This document shows, in pieces, positions 35,134-43,615 of a stretch of DNA of 64,000 nt. The stretch lies in assembly GCF_026340675.1 (NCBI RefSeq), contig NZ_JAPEOX010000003.1:248001-312000 (forward strand). The letters run 5' to 3'. The notes under the pieces were generated by a model. It was given only the letters and a program-made list of their open reading frames with translations. It was not told the DNA's origin and did no database searches. The translations under genes were made by a program, and so were the position numbers. Position 1 is the first letter of the stretch; each line of letters starts with the position of its first letter. This DNA comes from Streptomyces sp. NBC_01264 (GTDB taxonomy: Bacteria; Actinomycetota; Actinomycetes; Streptomycetales; Streptomycetaceae).

Positions 35134-36240
35134 TCACCGGGAGATCCGCTCGTAGGCGGCCCGGAGCAGGTCCTCGTCCGGGGCGGTGAACAGCGCGGGG
35201 CGGCCGATGGCGTCGAGCACGACGAACCGCAGCCGGTTGCCCCGGGTCTTCTTGTCGATGCCCATCGCGTCGCGCAGCGGGGCCCAGGCCCCGTCGTGGC
35301 GGGTGGGCAGCCCGGCGGCGCCGAGCAGGGAGCGGTGGCGTTCCACGTCGGCGGCGGACAGCCGGCCGTCGAGCCGGGCGAGTTCGGCGGCGAAGACCAT
35401 GCCGGCGGCCACCGCGTGGCCGTGCCGGACCCGGTAGCCGGCTACCCGCTCGATGGCGTGGCCCAGGGTGTGCCCGTAGTTGAGGTGCTCGCGGCGGCCG
35501 TCCTCCCGGAAGTCCTCGGTGACGACCTCCGCCTTGACGCGGACGGCGCGCTCGACGAGCTCCCGGGTGCGGACGGCGCCGGCGGGGTCCTCCTCGACCA
35601 GGCGCAGGATCTCCGGGTCGGCGATGAACCCGGCCTTGAGGACCTCGGCGAGCCCGCTGACGTAGTCGGCGGGCGGCAGGGTGTCCAGCAGGTCCAGGTC
35701 GCACAACACCCCGGCGGGCGGGTGGAAGGCGCCGACCAGGTTCTTGCCCTGGGGCAGGTTGACGGCGGTCTTCCCGCCGATGGCGGCGTCGACCATGCCG
35801 AGCAGGGTGGTCGGCACCAGGACGAGGCGTACGCCGCGCAGCCACCCGGCGGCGGCGAACCCGGCGAGGTCGGTGGTGGCTCCGCCGCCGACGGCGACGA
35901 CGGCGTCGGAGCGGGTGAACCCTGCGTCGGCGAGGGCCCGCCACAGACCGGTCACGACGGTCATGTCCTTGGCGGCTTCGCCCTCGGGCACCTCGAGGGA
36001 AAACACGATGCGTCCCTCATGGTCAAGCTCCCGGGCGATCCGCCGGGCGGTGGCCAGCAGGGTCCGGGAGTGGACCACGGCCACCCGCAGCGGCTCGGCA
36101 CCCAGGACCCGACCGGTCTCGCCGGTCAGCCCGTGGCCCACGACGACCTCGTACGGCCGCTCCCCGCCGACCGGGATCCGGGTGCTCCCCGCCGACGTCG
36201 GCATGTTCAGCGTCTGCGTGTTCAGCGTCGGCGCGCTCAT
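35134..36240 (-). CDS. aroB: 3-Dehydroquinate synthase
   Basis: 368 residues. Converts DAHP to 3-dehydroquinate with NAD and Zn. [29 protein letters not shown] (NAD loop), [30 protein letters not shown], and the zinc ligands in [25 protein letters not shown] and HGHAVAAGM are present. The end [15 protein letters not shown] is typical of true DHQ synthases rather than 2-epi-5-epi-valiolone or aminoDHQ synthases. It overlaps the aroC stop (ATGA). The N-terminal ~18 residues repeat a TLN/LNMP pattern and may be dispensable or mis-started. Confidence 0.92.
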   Translation of the reverse strand: MSAPTLNTQTLNMPTSAGSTRIPVGGERPYEVVVGHGLTGETGRVLGAEPLRVAVVHSRTLLATARRIARELDHEGRIVFSLEVPEGEAAKDMTVVTGLWRALADAGFTRSDAVVAVGGGATTDLAGFAAAGWLRGVRLVLVPTTLLGMVDAAIGGKTAVNLPQGKNLVGAFHPPAGVLCDLDLLDTLPPADYVSGLAEVLKAGFIADPEILRLVEEDPAGAVRTRELVERAVRVKAEVVTEDFREDGRREHLNYGHTLGHAIERVAGYRVRHGHAVAAGMVFAAELARLDGRLSAADVERHRSLLGAAGLPTRHDGAWAPLRDAMGIDKKTRGNRLRFVVLDAIGRPALFTAPDEDLLRAAYERISR

Positions 36241-37424
36241 CGGACGGCCAGGTGCTCGAGGTAGCCCCGGTGGTTGCGGACGGTCTCGGCGAGGGAGTCC
36301 CCGCCGAACTTCTCCAGCGCGGCGTGCGCGAGGACCAGCGCCGTCATCGCCTCGGCCACGACGGCCGCGGCGGGCACCGCGCAGACGTCGGAGCGCTGGT
36401 GGTGGGCGACGGCGGGCTCGCCGGTGGCGACGTCGATGGTGGCCAGGGCCCGGGGCACGGTGGCGATGGGCTTCATGGCGGCCCGCACCCGCAGCGGTTC
36501 ACCGGTGGTCATCCCGCCCTCGACCCCGCCGGAGCGGGCGGTGCGGCGGCGGACGGCCCCCTGCCCGTCCCGCTCGATCTCGTCGTGCGCGAGGGAGCCG
36601 GGGACCTTGGCGAGGCCGAAGCCGTCGCCGAACTCGACGCCCTTGATGGCCTGGATGCCCATGAGGGCGGCCGCGAGCCGGGAGTCGATGCGCCGGTCGC
36701 CGTGGACGTAGCTGCCCAGGCCCGGCGGAAGTCCGTACGCGAGCACCTCGACGACCCCGCCGAGGGTGTCGCCGTTCTCGTGGGCCCGGTCGACCTCGGC
36801 GACCATCGCGGCGGAGGCCTCCGGGTCCAGGCAGCGCACCGGGTCGGCGTCCACGCGCTCGGTGTCGTACGGCTCCGGCACCAGGCCCTCGGGGGCGGCG
36901 GCCGCGCCGAGGGAGACGACGTGGCTGACGATCGTGATCCCGTACGCCTGCTTGAGGAAGGCCCGGGCGACCTCGCCGACGGCGACGCGGGCCACGGTCT
37001 CGCGGGCGCTGGCCCGCTCCAGGACCGGGCGGGCGTCGTCGAATCCGTACTTCTGCATCCCGGCGAGGTCGGCGTGGCCGGGGCGGGGACGGGACAGCGG
37101 GGCGTTGCGCGCCCGGCCTGCCAGCACCTCCGGGTCCACGCCGTCGGCGGCCATCACCGTCTCCCACTTGGGCCATTCGGTGTTGCCGATCTGGATCGAC
37201 ACCGGCCCGCCCTGGGTGAGGCCGTGCCGGACGCCGCCGAGGAAGGTCACCTCGTCCTGCTCGAAGGCCATCCGGGCGCCCCGGCCGTGGCCGAGGCGGC
37301 GTCGGGCGAGGGAGCCGGCGACCGCCTTGGTGGAGATCTCCACACCGGCGGGCAGGCCTTCGAGGACGGCGGTGAGGGCGGGGCCGTGCGATTCGCCCGC
37401 GGTGAGCCATCGCAAAGTACTCAA
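36237..37424 (-). CDS. aroC: Chorismate synthase
   Basis: 395 residues. Eliminates phosphate from EPSP using reduced [23 protein letters not shown] (7-26), [35 protein letters not shown], the [19 protein letters not shown] segment ([20 protein letters not shown]) and [15 protein letters not shown] are all conserved. The start is TTG at 37424 with AGAGGA seven bases upstream. Housekeeping Streptomyces loci normally carry aroC-aroK-aroB; here aroK is absent between aroC and aroB, which supports a dedicated duplicate set. Confidence 0.93.
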   Translation of the reverse strand: MSTLRWLTAGESHGPALTAVLEGLPAGVEISTKAVAGSLARRRLGHGRGARMAFEQDEVTFLGGVRHGLTQGGPVSIQIGNTEWPKWETVMAADGVDPEVLAGRARNAPLSRPRPGHADLAGMQKYGFDDARPVLERASARETVARVAVGEVARAFLKQAYGITIVSHVVSLGAAAAPEGLVPEPYDTERVDADPVRCLDPEASAAMVAEVDRAHENGDTLGGVVEVLAYGLPPGLGSYVHGDRRIDSRLAAALMGIQAIKGVEFGDGFGLAKVPGSLAHDEIERDGQGAVRRRTARSGGVEGGMTTGEPLRVRAAMKPIATVPRALATIDVATGEPAVAHHQRSDVCAVPAAAVVAEAMTALVLAHAALEKFGGDSLAETVRNHRGYLEHLAVR

Positions 37425-37472
37425 GGGTGATCCTCTGTCATGCGGGGTGGTGGGCCGACGGGGTGGGCGGTC

Positions 37473-37500
37473 GGACCCGGCCGGTGGGGCGGCCGGGTCC
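37473..37500. terminator. Hairpin between tyrA and aroC
   Basis: GGACCCGGCC and GGCCGGGTCC with an eight-base loop, in the 144-base gap between the two minus-strand genes. It may attenuate read-through from DAHP synthase-CM-tyrA into aroCB. Confidence 0.45.
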
Positions 37501-37568
37501 CCGTGGAGGGGGAGGAGGGCGGAAGGGCCGTACGGGGATCCGCGGACGCGGGGTCGGACGACCCGGGT

Positions 37569-38696
37569 TCAGACCCCGACGGCCACCGGCGGAGCCTCGA
37601 TCGGCCCCATCCGCTGGACCCGCCAGCCGGCGCCCATCAGGCCCTGGGCCATGGTGACCGCGGTCCCGCGGGCGACCATCAGCTCGACCAGGCCGCTCTC
37701 GTCGCCGGGCGAGTGGTCGATGGTCATGTCCTCGATGTTCACGCCGAGTTCGGCGGCGGTCGCGAGGAGCCGGGCGAGTTCGCCGGGCTGGTCCCCGATC
37801 AGGACGCGGACCGGAGCGCAGGCGGGCACCGGGTGCCCGTGCTTGCCGGGGATGCGGTCGCGGCCGCTGATGCCGCGGCCCAGCAGGTCGGCCAGGAGCG
37901 TGGTGCCCTGGGCGCGTTCGTCGGCGTCGTCGGTGGCGAGGCCCCGCAGGGCGGCCACGGTGACCTGGAGGTCCTCGGCGAGCTCGGTCAGCACGTCGGC
38001 GACCGCGGTGGCGTTGGACTCCAGGATGTCGCTCCACAGCCGGGGGTCGCCCCCGGCGATCCGGGTCACGTCGCGCAGCCCCTGCCCGGCCAGCCGGCAG
38101 GCGTCCTCCGGGAGGTGCTGGAGGCGGGCGGCCATCAGCGAGGCCACCACGTGCGGGGTGTGGGAGACGCGGGCCACGGCCCGGTCGTGGACGTCGCTGT
38201 CCATCACCACGGGCACCGCCCCGCACAGGGAGACCATCATGAGCGCCATGTTGAGCGCGTCGCGGCTGGTGTGGGCCGTGGGGGTCAGCACCCAGGAACG
38301 GCCCTCGAAGAGGGTGGCGCAGGCGGCGAGCGGGCCGGAGCGCTCCCGGCCGGCCATGGGGTGTCCGCCGATGAAGCTGACGGGGTCGGCGCCGGCGGCG
38401 AGCACCCCGATCTCCGGCTCGGTCTTGACGCTGGCGACGTCGGTGTACGAGCGGGCCAGGCCCAGCTTCTGCTGGGCGGCGAGGACGGCGCCGACCTGGG
38501 CCGGCGGGACGGCCAGTACGGCCAGGTCCACGGAGGTCTTGGGGGCGCCGACGGTGCCGGCGCCGAGCGAGGCGGCGGTGCGGGCGGCCGAATCGTTCTC
38601 GTCCATGAGGTGGACGGCCACCCCGCGACGGGACAGGGCCAGTGCGATGGAGGTTCCGATGAGGCCCGTCCCCACCACCGCGGCGGAGCGGATCAT
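37569..38696 (-). CDS. tyrA: Prephenate dehydrogenase with ACT domain
   Basis: 375 residues. Oxidatively decarboxylates prephenate to 4-hydroxyphenylpyruvate. The Rossmann GTGLIGTSIALAL is at 8-20, and GGHPMAGRERSGPLAA contains the catalytic His region, with SHTPHVVASLMA later. A C-terminal ACT domain (about 300-370, PVRVLIGDQPGELARLLATA) should give amino-acid control, usually by Tyr. It overlaps the chorismate mutase stop (ATGA), so mutase and dehydrogenase are made together and channel chorismate to the tyrosine branch rather than phenylalanine. Confidence 0.92.
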   Translation of the reverse strand: MIRSAAVVGTGLIGTSIALALSRRGVAVHLMDENDSAARTAASLGAGTVGAPKTSVDLAVLAVPPAQVGAVLAAQQKLGLARSYTDVASVKTEPEIGVLAAGADPVSFIGGHPMAGRERSGPLAACATLFEGRSWVLTPTAHTSRDALNMALMMVSLCGAVPVVMDSDVHDRAVARVSHTPHVVASLMAARLQHLPEDACRLAGQGLRDVTRIAGGDPRLWSDILESNATAVADVLTELAEDLQVTVAALRGLATDDADERAQGTTLLADLLGRGISGRDRIPGKHGHPVPACAPVRVLIGDQPGELARLLATAAELGVNIEDMTIDHSPGDESGLVELMVARGTAVTMAQGLMGAGWRVQRMGPIEAPPVAVGV

Positions 38697-39070
38697 CTGG
38701 GATCCCCGGCGGTGGCGAGATCTCGGCGCAGGGCGGCCGCGCCGCCCAGGTAGACGTGCTTGATCTCGCGCTTGGACAGCTCCGTCTCGGCGTACGCGAG
38801 GATCCGCACGACCCGGGGCAGGGCCCCGGCGATGTCCAGTTCCTGCGCGCACATCATCGGCACGTCGGTCACGCCCAGTTCGCGGGCCGCGACCGCCGGG
38901 AACTCGCTGACCAGGTCGGGGGTCGCCGTGAAGAACAGACTGACCAGCTCCTCCTGGTCGAGCCCGTTGGCGGCGAGCATCTCCTGGAAGAGCGTTCGGA
39001 CCCCGTCCAGCAGGTGGCCCCGCTCGTCGACTTCCAGCTGGATGGCACCGCGCAGGGCACGCACGGACAT
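38693..39070 (-). CDS. aroH: Chorismate mutase, AroH type
   Basis: 125 residues of the trimeric AroH (Bacillus-type) chorismate mutase family, distinct from the helical AroQ type usual in Streptomyces primary metabolism. VRALRGAIQLEVDERG at the N-terminus holds the active-site Arg. LFFTATPDLVSEFPAVAARE, GVTDVPMMCAQELDIAGALP and RILAYAET complete the active site. It converts chorismate to prephenate. Coupled to tyrA. Confidence 0.9.
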   Translation of the reverse strand: MSVRALRGAIQLEVDERGHLLDGVRTLFQEMLAANGLDQEELVSLFFTATPDLVSEFPAVAARELGVTDVPMMCAQELDIAGALPRVVRILAYAETELSKREIKHVYLGGAAALRRDLATAGDPR

Positions 39071-39100
39071 GGGCTTCTCCCTTTGCTTCAGGACGGTACG

Positions 39101-39126
39101 TCGATCGGTCGCTCGATCGGTCGCTC
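39101..39126. repeat. Tandem 12-bp repeat upstream of chorismate mutase
   Basis: TCGATCGGTCGC occurs twice in tandem in the 60-base gap between DAHP synthase and chorismate mutase. Its significance is unknown. Confidence 0.4.
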
Positions 39127-39130
39127 GGGA

Positions 39131-40522
39131 TCAGGCGGCGGCCGGTACGGCTTCGCGGCGGGCCGCGCCGACCGTCGCGCGACCGCGGTACAGCTCGGCG
39201 ACCCGGAAGGCCAGGTCGAGCGACTGCTTGCGGTTCAGGCGCGGGTCGCACGCGGACTCGTAGCGCTGTCCGAGGTCGGTGAGCCGGACCTCGGCGCCGC
39301 CCCCGACGCATTCGGTGACGTCGTCGCCGGTCAGCTCGATGTGGATGCCGCCGGGGTGGGTGCCGAGCGCGCGGTGGACCTCGAAGAAGCCGGTGACCTC
39401 GTCGAGCACGTCGTCGAAGTGCCGGGTCTTGTGGCCGCTGGGCGCCTCGAAGGTGTTGCCGTGCATCGGGTCGCAGATCCACGCGGGGCGGGCGCCCTCG
39501 GCGGTGACCTTGCCGATCAGCTCGGGGAGGATCTCGCGGATGTTGCGGGCGCCCATCCGGGTGATGAAGGTGAGGCGGCCGGGCTCGCGCTCCGGGTCCA
39601 GCTTGTCGATGAGGCGCAGGGCCTCGTCGCCGGTGGTCGTGGGGCCGAGCTTGACTCCGATGGGGTTCTGCACCATAGAGGCGAACTCGACGTGGGCGCC
39701 GTCCAGTTGACGGGTGCGCTCGCCGATCCAGATCATGTGGCCGGAGACGTCGTACAGTCGGCCGGTACGGGCGTCGACGCGGGTGAGCGCGGCCTCGTAG
39801 TCCAGGAGCAGGGCCTCGTGGCTGGCGAAGATCTCGGAGGAGTGGACGGCGGCCGGGTCGGCGCCGCAGGCGGCGAGGAAGGTCAGCGCATCGTCGATGT
39901 CCCCGGCGAGGCGCTCGTAGCGCTCACCGACCGGGGAGGCGGCGACGAAGTCGCGGTTCCACTCGTGGACCTGGCGCAGGTCGGCGTAACCGCCGGTGGT
40001 GAAGGCCCGTACGAGGTTCAGGGTGGCGGCCGAGGAGTGGTACATCCGCTTGAGCCGCTCCGGGTCCGGGGTGCGGGACTCGGGCGTGAAGGCGAGGCCG
40101 TTGACGGAGTCACCGCGGTAGACGGGCAGTTCGACACCGTCGCGGATCTCGGTGGGCTTCGAGCGGGGCTTGGAGTACTGCCCGGCGATCCGGCCGATCT
40201 TCACCACGGGCACGGAGCTCGCGTAGGTGAGGACGGCGGCCATCTGGAGCAGGGTCCGCACCTTGTCGCGGACCTGGTCGGAGCTGACGGCGTCGAAGGT
40301 CTCGGCGCAGTCCCCGCCCTGCAGGACGAAGGCCTCGCCCCGGGCGACGGCGGCGAGCCGGTCGCGCAGCCGGTCGCACTCACCGGCGAAGACCAAGGGC
40401 GGGTAGGAGGCGAGGTCGTCGAGCGCGGAGCGCAGGGCGACGGGATCGGGGTAGGACGGCTGCTGGGCGGCGGGCAGCAGCCGCCAGGAGTCGACGGCCG
40501 TGGCATGCGTGGCGAGGGTCAT
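39131..40522 (-). CDS. DAHP synthase, class II
   Basis: 463 residues of the plant-like type II 3-deoxy-D-arabino-heptulosonate-7-phosphate synthase family. FVLQGGDCAETF (metal-binding Cys), KIGRIAGQYSKPRS, the YHSSAATLN region, SHMIW (here SGHMIWIGERTR), PIGVKLGP, ITRMGARNIREILP, and WICDPMHGNT with EIHIELTGDDVTECVGG-like (GGIHIELTGDDVTEC) metal ligands are all conserved. It condenses PEP and E4P, the committed step. First gene of the aromatic run. Type II enzymes in antibiotic clusters often escape normal feedback. Confidence 0.93.
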   Translation of the reverse strand: MTLATHATAVDSWRLLPAAQQPSYPDPVALRSALDDLASYPPLVFAGECDRLRDRLAAVARGEAFVLQGGDCAETFDAVSSDQVRDKVRTLLQMAAVLTYASSVPVVKIGRIAGQYSKPRSKPTEIRDGVELPVYRGDSVNGLAFTPESRTPDPERLKRMYHSSAATLNLVRAFTTGGYADLRQVHEWNRDFVAASPVGERYERLAGDIDDALTFLAACGADPAAVHSSEIFASHEALLLDYEAALTRVDARTGRLYDVSGHMIWIGERTRQLDGAHVEFASMVQNPIGVKLGPTTTGDEALRLIDKLDPEREPGRLTFITRMGARNIREILPELIGKVTAEGARPAWICDPMHGNTFEAPSGHKTRHFDDVLDEVTGFFEVHRALGTHPGGIHIELTGDDVTECVGGGAEVRLTDLGQRYESACDPRLNRKQSLDLAFRVAELYRGRATVGAARREAVPAAA

Positions 40523-40602
40523 GGTGGCTGTGCCTCGATCGGTTTCGGTGGGAAAGGGAAGAGGTGTGGGCCTGTCGCCGCCCGGGATGGCGGCCCCGGG
40601 TG

Positions 40603-40642
40603 CCGGGGGTCCGTACGGTGGTGCGGCCGTACGGACCCCCGG
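40603..40642. terminator. Stem-loop terminator after the MFS gene
   Basis: CCGGGGGTCCGTACGG (40603-40618) pairs perfectly with 40627-40642 around eight bases. It separates the transporter operon from DAHP synthase, both on the minus strand. Confidence 0.7.
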
Positions 40643-40680
40643 TGGGCAAATCCGTTGCGGGAGCCTGTCTCGCCAGGGGC

Positions 40681-41949
40681 CTAGACGGGCTCGTGGACCC
40701 CGGAGGGAACGGCCTCGGGTGCCCGGCCTTCGGACGCCGCTTCCTCACCGGCGGCCTTGTGGCCCTTGGTGAGGCCGAAGAAGAGCAGACCGCCGACGCC
40801 GAGGACGGCGATGACGATGCCCATCGGGACCGCGCTGTCCTCACCGGCGAGGCCGACGAGCGGGACCACGGCCGCGCCGATCAGGTGCTGGGACAGACCG
40901 AGCAGCGCGGCGGCCGAGCCGGCCACGTCGCCGTGATCCTGGAGGGCCAGGGCGAAGGAGTTCGGCAGGACGAGGCCGACGCTGGAGACGACCAGGAAGA
41001 GCGCGACGAGCAGCGGGGCCAGACCGGCGTCGGTGAGGACGACGGCGAGCAGCCCGAGTCCGCCGACCGCGGAGACGGCCAGACCGGTGGCGAGCAGGGC
41101 GCGCGGCCCGGTCCTGTGCACGATGCGGCCGCTGACCTGCGCGGCGATGACCAGGCCGAGGGCGTTGACGCCGAAGACGACGCTGTAGGCCTGCGGGGAC
41201 ATCCCGTGGATGGACTGGAGCACGAAGGTCGAGCCGGAGATGTAGGCGAACATCGCGGCGAAGGCGAAGCCGCAGGCCAGGTTGTAGCCGACGAACACGC
41301 GGTCGCCGAGCAGCCGACGGAAGATCGGGCCGGTGGCCTTGAGGCCGCCGCGCACGCGCCGTTCGGCGGGGTGCGTCTCGGGCAGGGCGCCCGCAACACC
41401 GATGAGCATCAGGGCCCCGATGATCGCGAGGGCGATGAAGATGCCCTTCCACGAGGTGACGAGCATCAGCTGGCCGCCGAGGACGGGGGCCAGGATCGGC
41501 GCGATGCCGGTGATGAGCATCAGCATCGCGAAGAACCGGGCCGCGGCGGGCCCGGTGTGCCGGTCGCGCACGACCGCGGAGGCGATGACGATGCCGGTGG
41601 CGCCGCCGAGGCCCTGGAGGGCGCGCAGCCCGACCAGCGTCCAGATGTTGGGGGCGAAGGCGCACAGCAGGGCGGTGACCGCGAACAGCGCCAGCCCGGC
41701 GATGAGCGGACGGCGGCGGCCGAGCGCGTCGCTGACGGGTCCGGCGATGAGCTGGCCGATGCCGAGGCCGAGCAGGCAGGCGGTGAGGCTGAGCTGGGCC
41801 GCCGAGGCACTGGTGTTCAGGTCCTCGGCGATCTGCGGAAGGCCCGGCATGTAGGCGTCGTTGGCCAGGGGGCCGAGAGCGGTGAGTGCACCGAGGATGA
41901 TCGCGAACCGGACGATGCCGGCGCTCTTCGGTGTGGCGGATGAAGTCAT
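40681..41949 (-). CDS. MFS transporter, Bcr/CflA family (DHA1)
   Basis: 422 residues and 12 predicted helices. The Bcr/CflA hallmarks are present: PLANDAYMPGLPQIAEDL after helix 1, motif A GPVSDALGRRRPL, and the GITPILAPVLGGQL-like helix 5 (ITGIAPILAPVLGGQLM). Such pumps export drugs or pathway products by proton antiport. It lies last in the operon flavoprotein-aldolase-NmrA-MFS, so it is the likely exporter of the cluster product or of an aromatic intermediate. Confidence 0.88.
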   Translation of the reverse strand: MTSSATPKSAGIVRFAIILGALTALGPLANDAYMPGLPQIAEDLNTSASAAQLSLTACLLGLGIGQLIAGPVSDALGRRRPLIAGLALFAVTALLCAFAPNIWTLVGLRALQGLGGATGIVIASAVVRDRHTGPAAARFFAMLMLITGIAPILAPVLGGQLMLVTSWKGIFIALAIIGALMLIGVAGALPETHPAERRVRGGLKATGPIFRRLLGDRVFVGYNLACGFAFAAMFAYISGSTFVLQSIHGMSPQAYSVVFGVNALGLVIAAQVSGRIVHRTGPRALLATGLAVSAVGGLGLLAVVLTDAGLAPLLVALFLVVSSVGLVLPNSFALALQDHGDVAGSAAALLGLSQHLIGAAVVPLVGLAGEDSAVPMGIVIAVLGVGGLLFFGLTKGHKAAGEEAASEGRAPEAVPSGVHEPV

Positions 41950-41978
41950 GTGTCTGATCCCCTCCGGGGGACGCGGAA

Positions 41979-42623
41979 TCAGTAGGCGACGGTGATGCGG
42001 GCCTGGATCGCGTCGCCGCGCTCCAGTTCGTCCGCGAAGGCGACCGCGTAGTCGGCGATGCTGATCTGGCTCTTGCCTTCGGCGTCCACCAGGAGCTGCT
42101 CACCGCCGACGCGATAGGTCCCAGTGCGCTCACCGGGCTCGATCTGGGCGGCCGGGGAGATGAACGTCCAGTCCAGGGAGCCGGCCTGGCGGTAGAGGGC
42201 GAGCGCCTCGCTCTGGGCGAGGGCGTTCTGCTTCCACATGGCGGGGAAGTTCGGGTTGTCGATGACCTTGACGCCCGGGGAGACCTCCAGGCTGCCGGCG
42301 CCGCCGAGGACCACGACACGGCGTACGCCGCTGCGGGTCAGGCCCTCGATGAGCGCGTTGGCCGCACCGACGATGATCTTGTGGTCGTCGTCGACGCCGA
42401 GCTTGGGGCCCACCGCCGAGGCGACGGCGTCGTAGCCCGCGGACAGTTCGGCCACGGTGTCCGCGCTGGTGGCGTCACCGGCGATCACCTTCAGGCCCTC
42501 GTGGCCGTTGCCCGCGATCTCGCCGGTGCGGGTCACGCCGGTGACGGCGTGGCCGCGGGAGAGCAGTTCGCCGGCGATGGCGCTGCCGATGTGTCCACTG
42601 GCTCCGAAAAGCAGGATGTTCAT
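41979..42623 (-). CDS. NAD(P)-binding SDR-like protein
   Basis: 214 residues, NmrA/YwnB-like atypical SDR: GASGHIGSAIAGELLSRGH (7-25), RRVVVLGGAGSL (strand 5), and SLDWTFISPAAQIEPGERTG. Family members bind NAD(P)H and often reduce flavin or biliverdin-like substrates. It lies between the aldolase and the MFS gene (29 bases from the latter) and probably works on a pathway intermediate. Confidence 0.85.
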   Translation of the reverse strand: MNILLFGASGHIGSAIAGELLSRGHAVTGVTRTGEIAGNGHEGLKVIAGDATSADTVAELSAGYDAVASAVGPKLGVDDDHKIIVGAANALIEGLTRSGVRRVVVLGGAGSLEVSPGVKVIDNPNFPAMWKQNALAQSEALALYRQAGSLDWTFISPAAQIEPGERTGTYRVGGEQLLVDAEGKSQISIADYAVAFADELERGDAIQARITVAY

Positions 42624-42688
42624 GGTGGTGCCTCTTCTTCCTCGGTGATTCTTCGGGGGTGGTGCCGGACGAGGAGATGTCGCGCGGG

Positions 42689-43501
42689 CTAGTCCTCTTC
42701 GAGGAAGTCGGGCTGCTCGCGGATGATCTCGTCCCAGAGCAGCTGGAAGCTGAACCAGCCCAGCTGCTCGTTGCCGAAGCCGTCCCCGGCGGCGACGGCC
42801 TGCTCATGGGTGAAGCTCTTGGGCGTGCCCGCCGCCCGGGCGAGCAGCTGCACCTGGGCGCAGCTGTCGTAGGTGAAGAACCAGTGCACGGCCTCGTCGA
42901 GCGATCCGCCGACGGTGATCAGGCCGTGGTGGCGCAGCAGGATCGCGCGGTTGTCGCCGAGCTTCTCCGCGATGTCGCGGCCGAGTTCGGCGGAGACCGA
43001 GGGGCCCTCGTACTCCTCGTAGAGGACCTGGCGGTTGTAGAAGGCGGCGGACTCCTGGTCGATGGGGTCCAGCAGGCGCCCCAGGGCGCCGAGCGCGCGG
43101 GAGTGCGCGGTGTGGCCGTGGGCGGCCGCCGTGGCGCCCGGCTGCACCTCGTGGATGGCGGAGTGGATGACGAACGCACTGGGGTTGACCCGGTGCCTGC
43201 CCTCCACGACGTTGCCCGCCGAATCCACGCAGATGAGGTCGGCGACGCGGACCAGGTTGAAGGAGACGCCGAAGGGGTTCACCCAGAACCGGTCCTCGTG
43301 CTCCGGGTCGCGGACCGAGATGTGGCCCGAGATGCCCTCACCGAAGCCGTACTTGCCGAACAGCCGCAGCGCGGCGGCGAGCCGCTGCTTGCGGTGGCGG
43401 CGCGTCTCCTCGTGGGTGGCGAAGACCGGCTCGCTCGGGATCGGCAGGCCGGTGTGCGTGTCCGCCAGGTAGGCGGGCCGGTCGGTCTCGGTGACGCTCA
43501 T
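42689..43501 (-). CDS. Class II aldolase/adducin family protein
   Basis: 270 residues. The fold is that of L-fuculose-phosphate aldolase/adducin head: GEGISGHISVRDPEHEDRFW (about 53-72), the Zn-binding AAHGHTAHSRALG (about 125-137, HxH), and the second His in LLRHHGLITVGGSLDEAVHW. Members are Zn-dependent aldolases, epimerases or decarboxylases. The stand-alone non-sugar group is frequent in secondary metabolism, where the substrate is an aromatic or keto acid. It is encoded directly after the flavoprotein in one operon. Confidence 0.85.
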   Translation of the reverse strand: MSVTETDRPAYLADTHTGLPIPSEPVFATHEETRRHRKQRLAAALRLFGKYGFGEGISGHISVRDPEHEDRFWVNPFGVSFNLVRVADLICVDSAGNVVEGRHRVNPSAFVIHSAIHEVQPGATAAAHGHTAHSRALGALGRLLDPIDQESAAFYNRQVLYEEYEGPSVSAELGRDIAEKLGDNRAILLRHHGLITVGGSLDEAVHWFFTYDSCAQVQLLARAAGTPKSFTHEQAVAAGDGFGNEQLGWFSFQLLWDEIIREQPDFLEED

Positions 43502-43548
43502 GCTCGGGGGTCCTCATCTCCGGAATCTCCGGGTCGTCTTCCGGTGTC

Positions 43549-43584
43549 GGTACGGGTACGGGTACGGGTACGGGTACGGGTACG
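43549..43584. repeat. Six perfect GGTACG repeats
   Basis: A hexanucleotide array in the 114-base gap between the flavoprotein and aldolase genes, followed by GGTGGCGGGTGGCGGG. Copy-number variation here would change intergenic spacing only. Confidence 0.75.
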
Positions 43585-43615
43585 GGTGGCGGGTGGCGGG
43601 TACAAGGGGCGGCGG

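Noticed and set aside
35134..36240. AroB as a sugar-phosphate cyclase for mycosporine-like amino acids, C7-cyclitols or AHBA
   Set aside because: Motifs fit true dehydroquinate synthase and no ATP-grasp, O-methyltransferase pair, AHBA synthase or cyclitol genes accompany it.
43549..43584. GGTACG array as CRISPR-like repeat
   Set aside because: Hexamer tandem without spacers and no cas genes.
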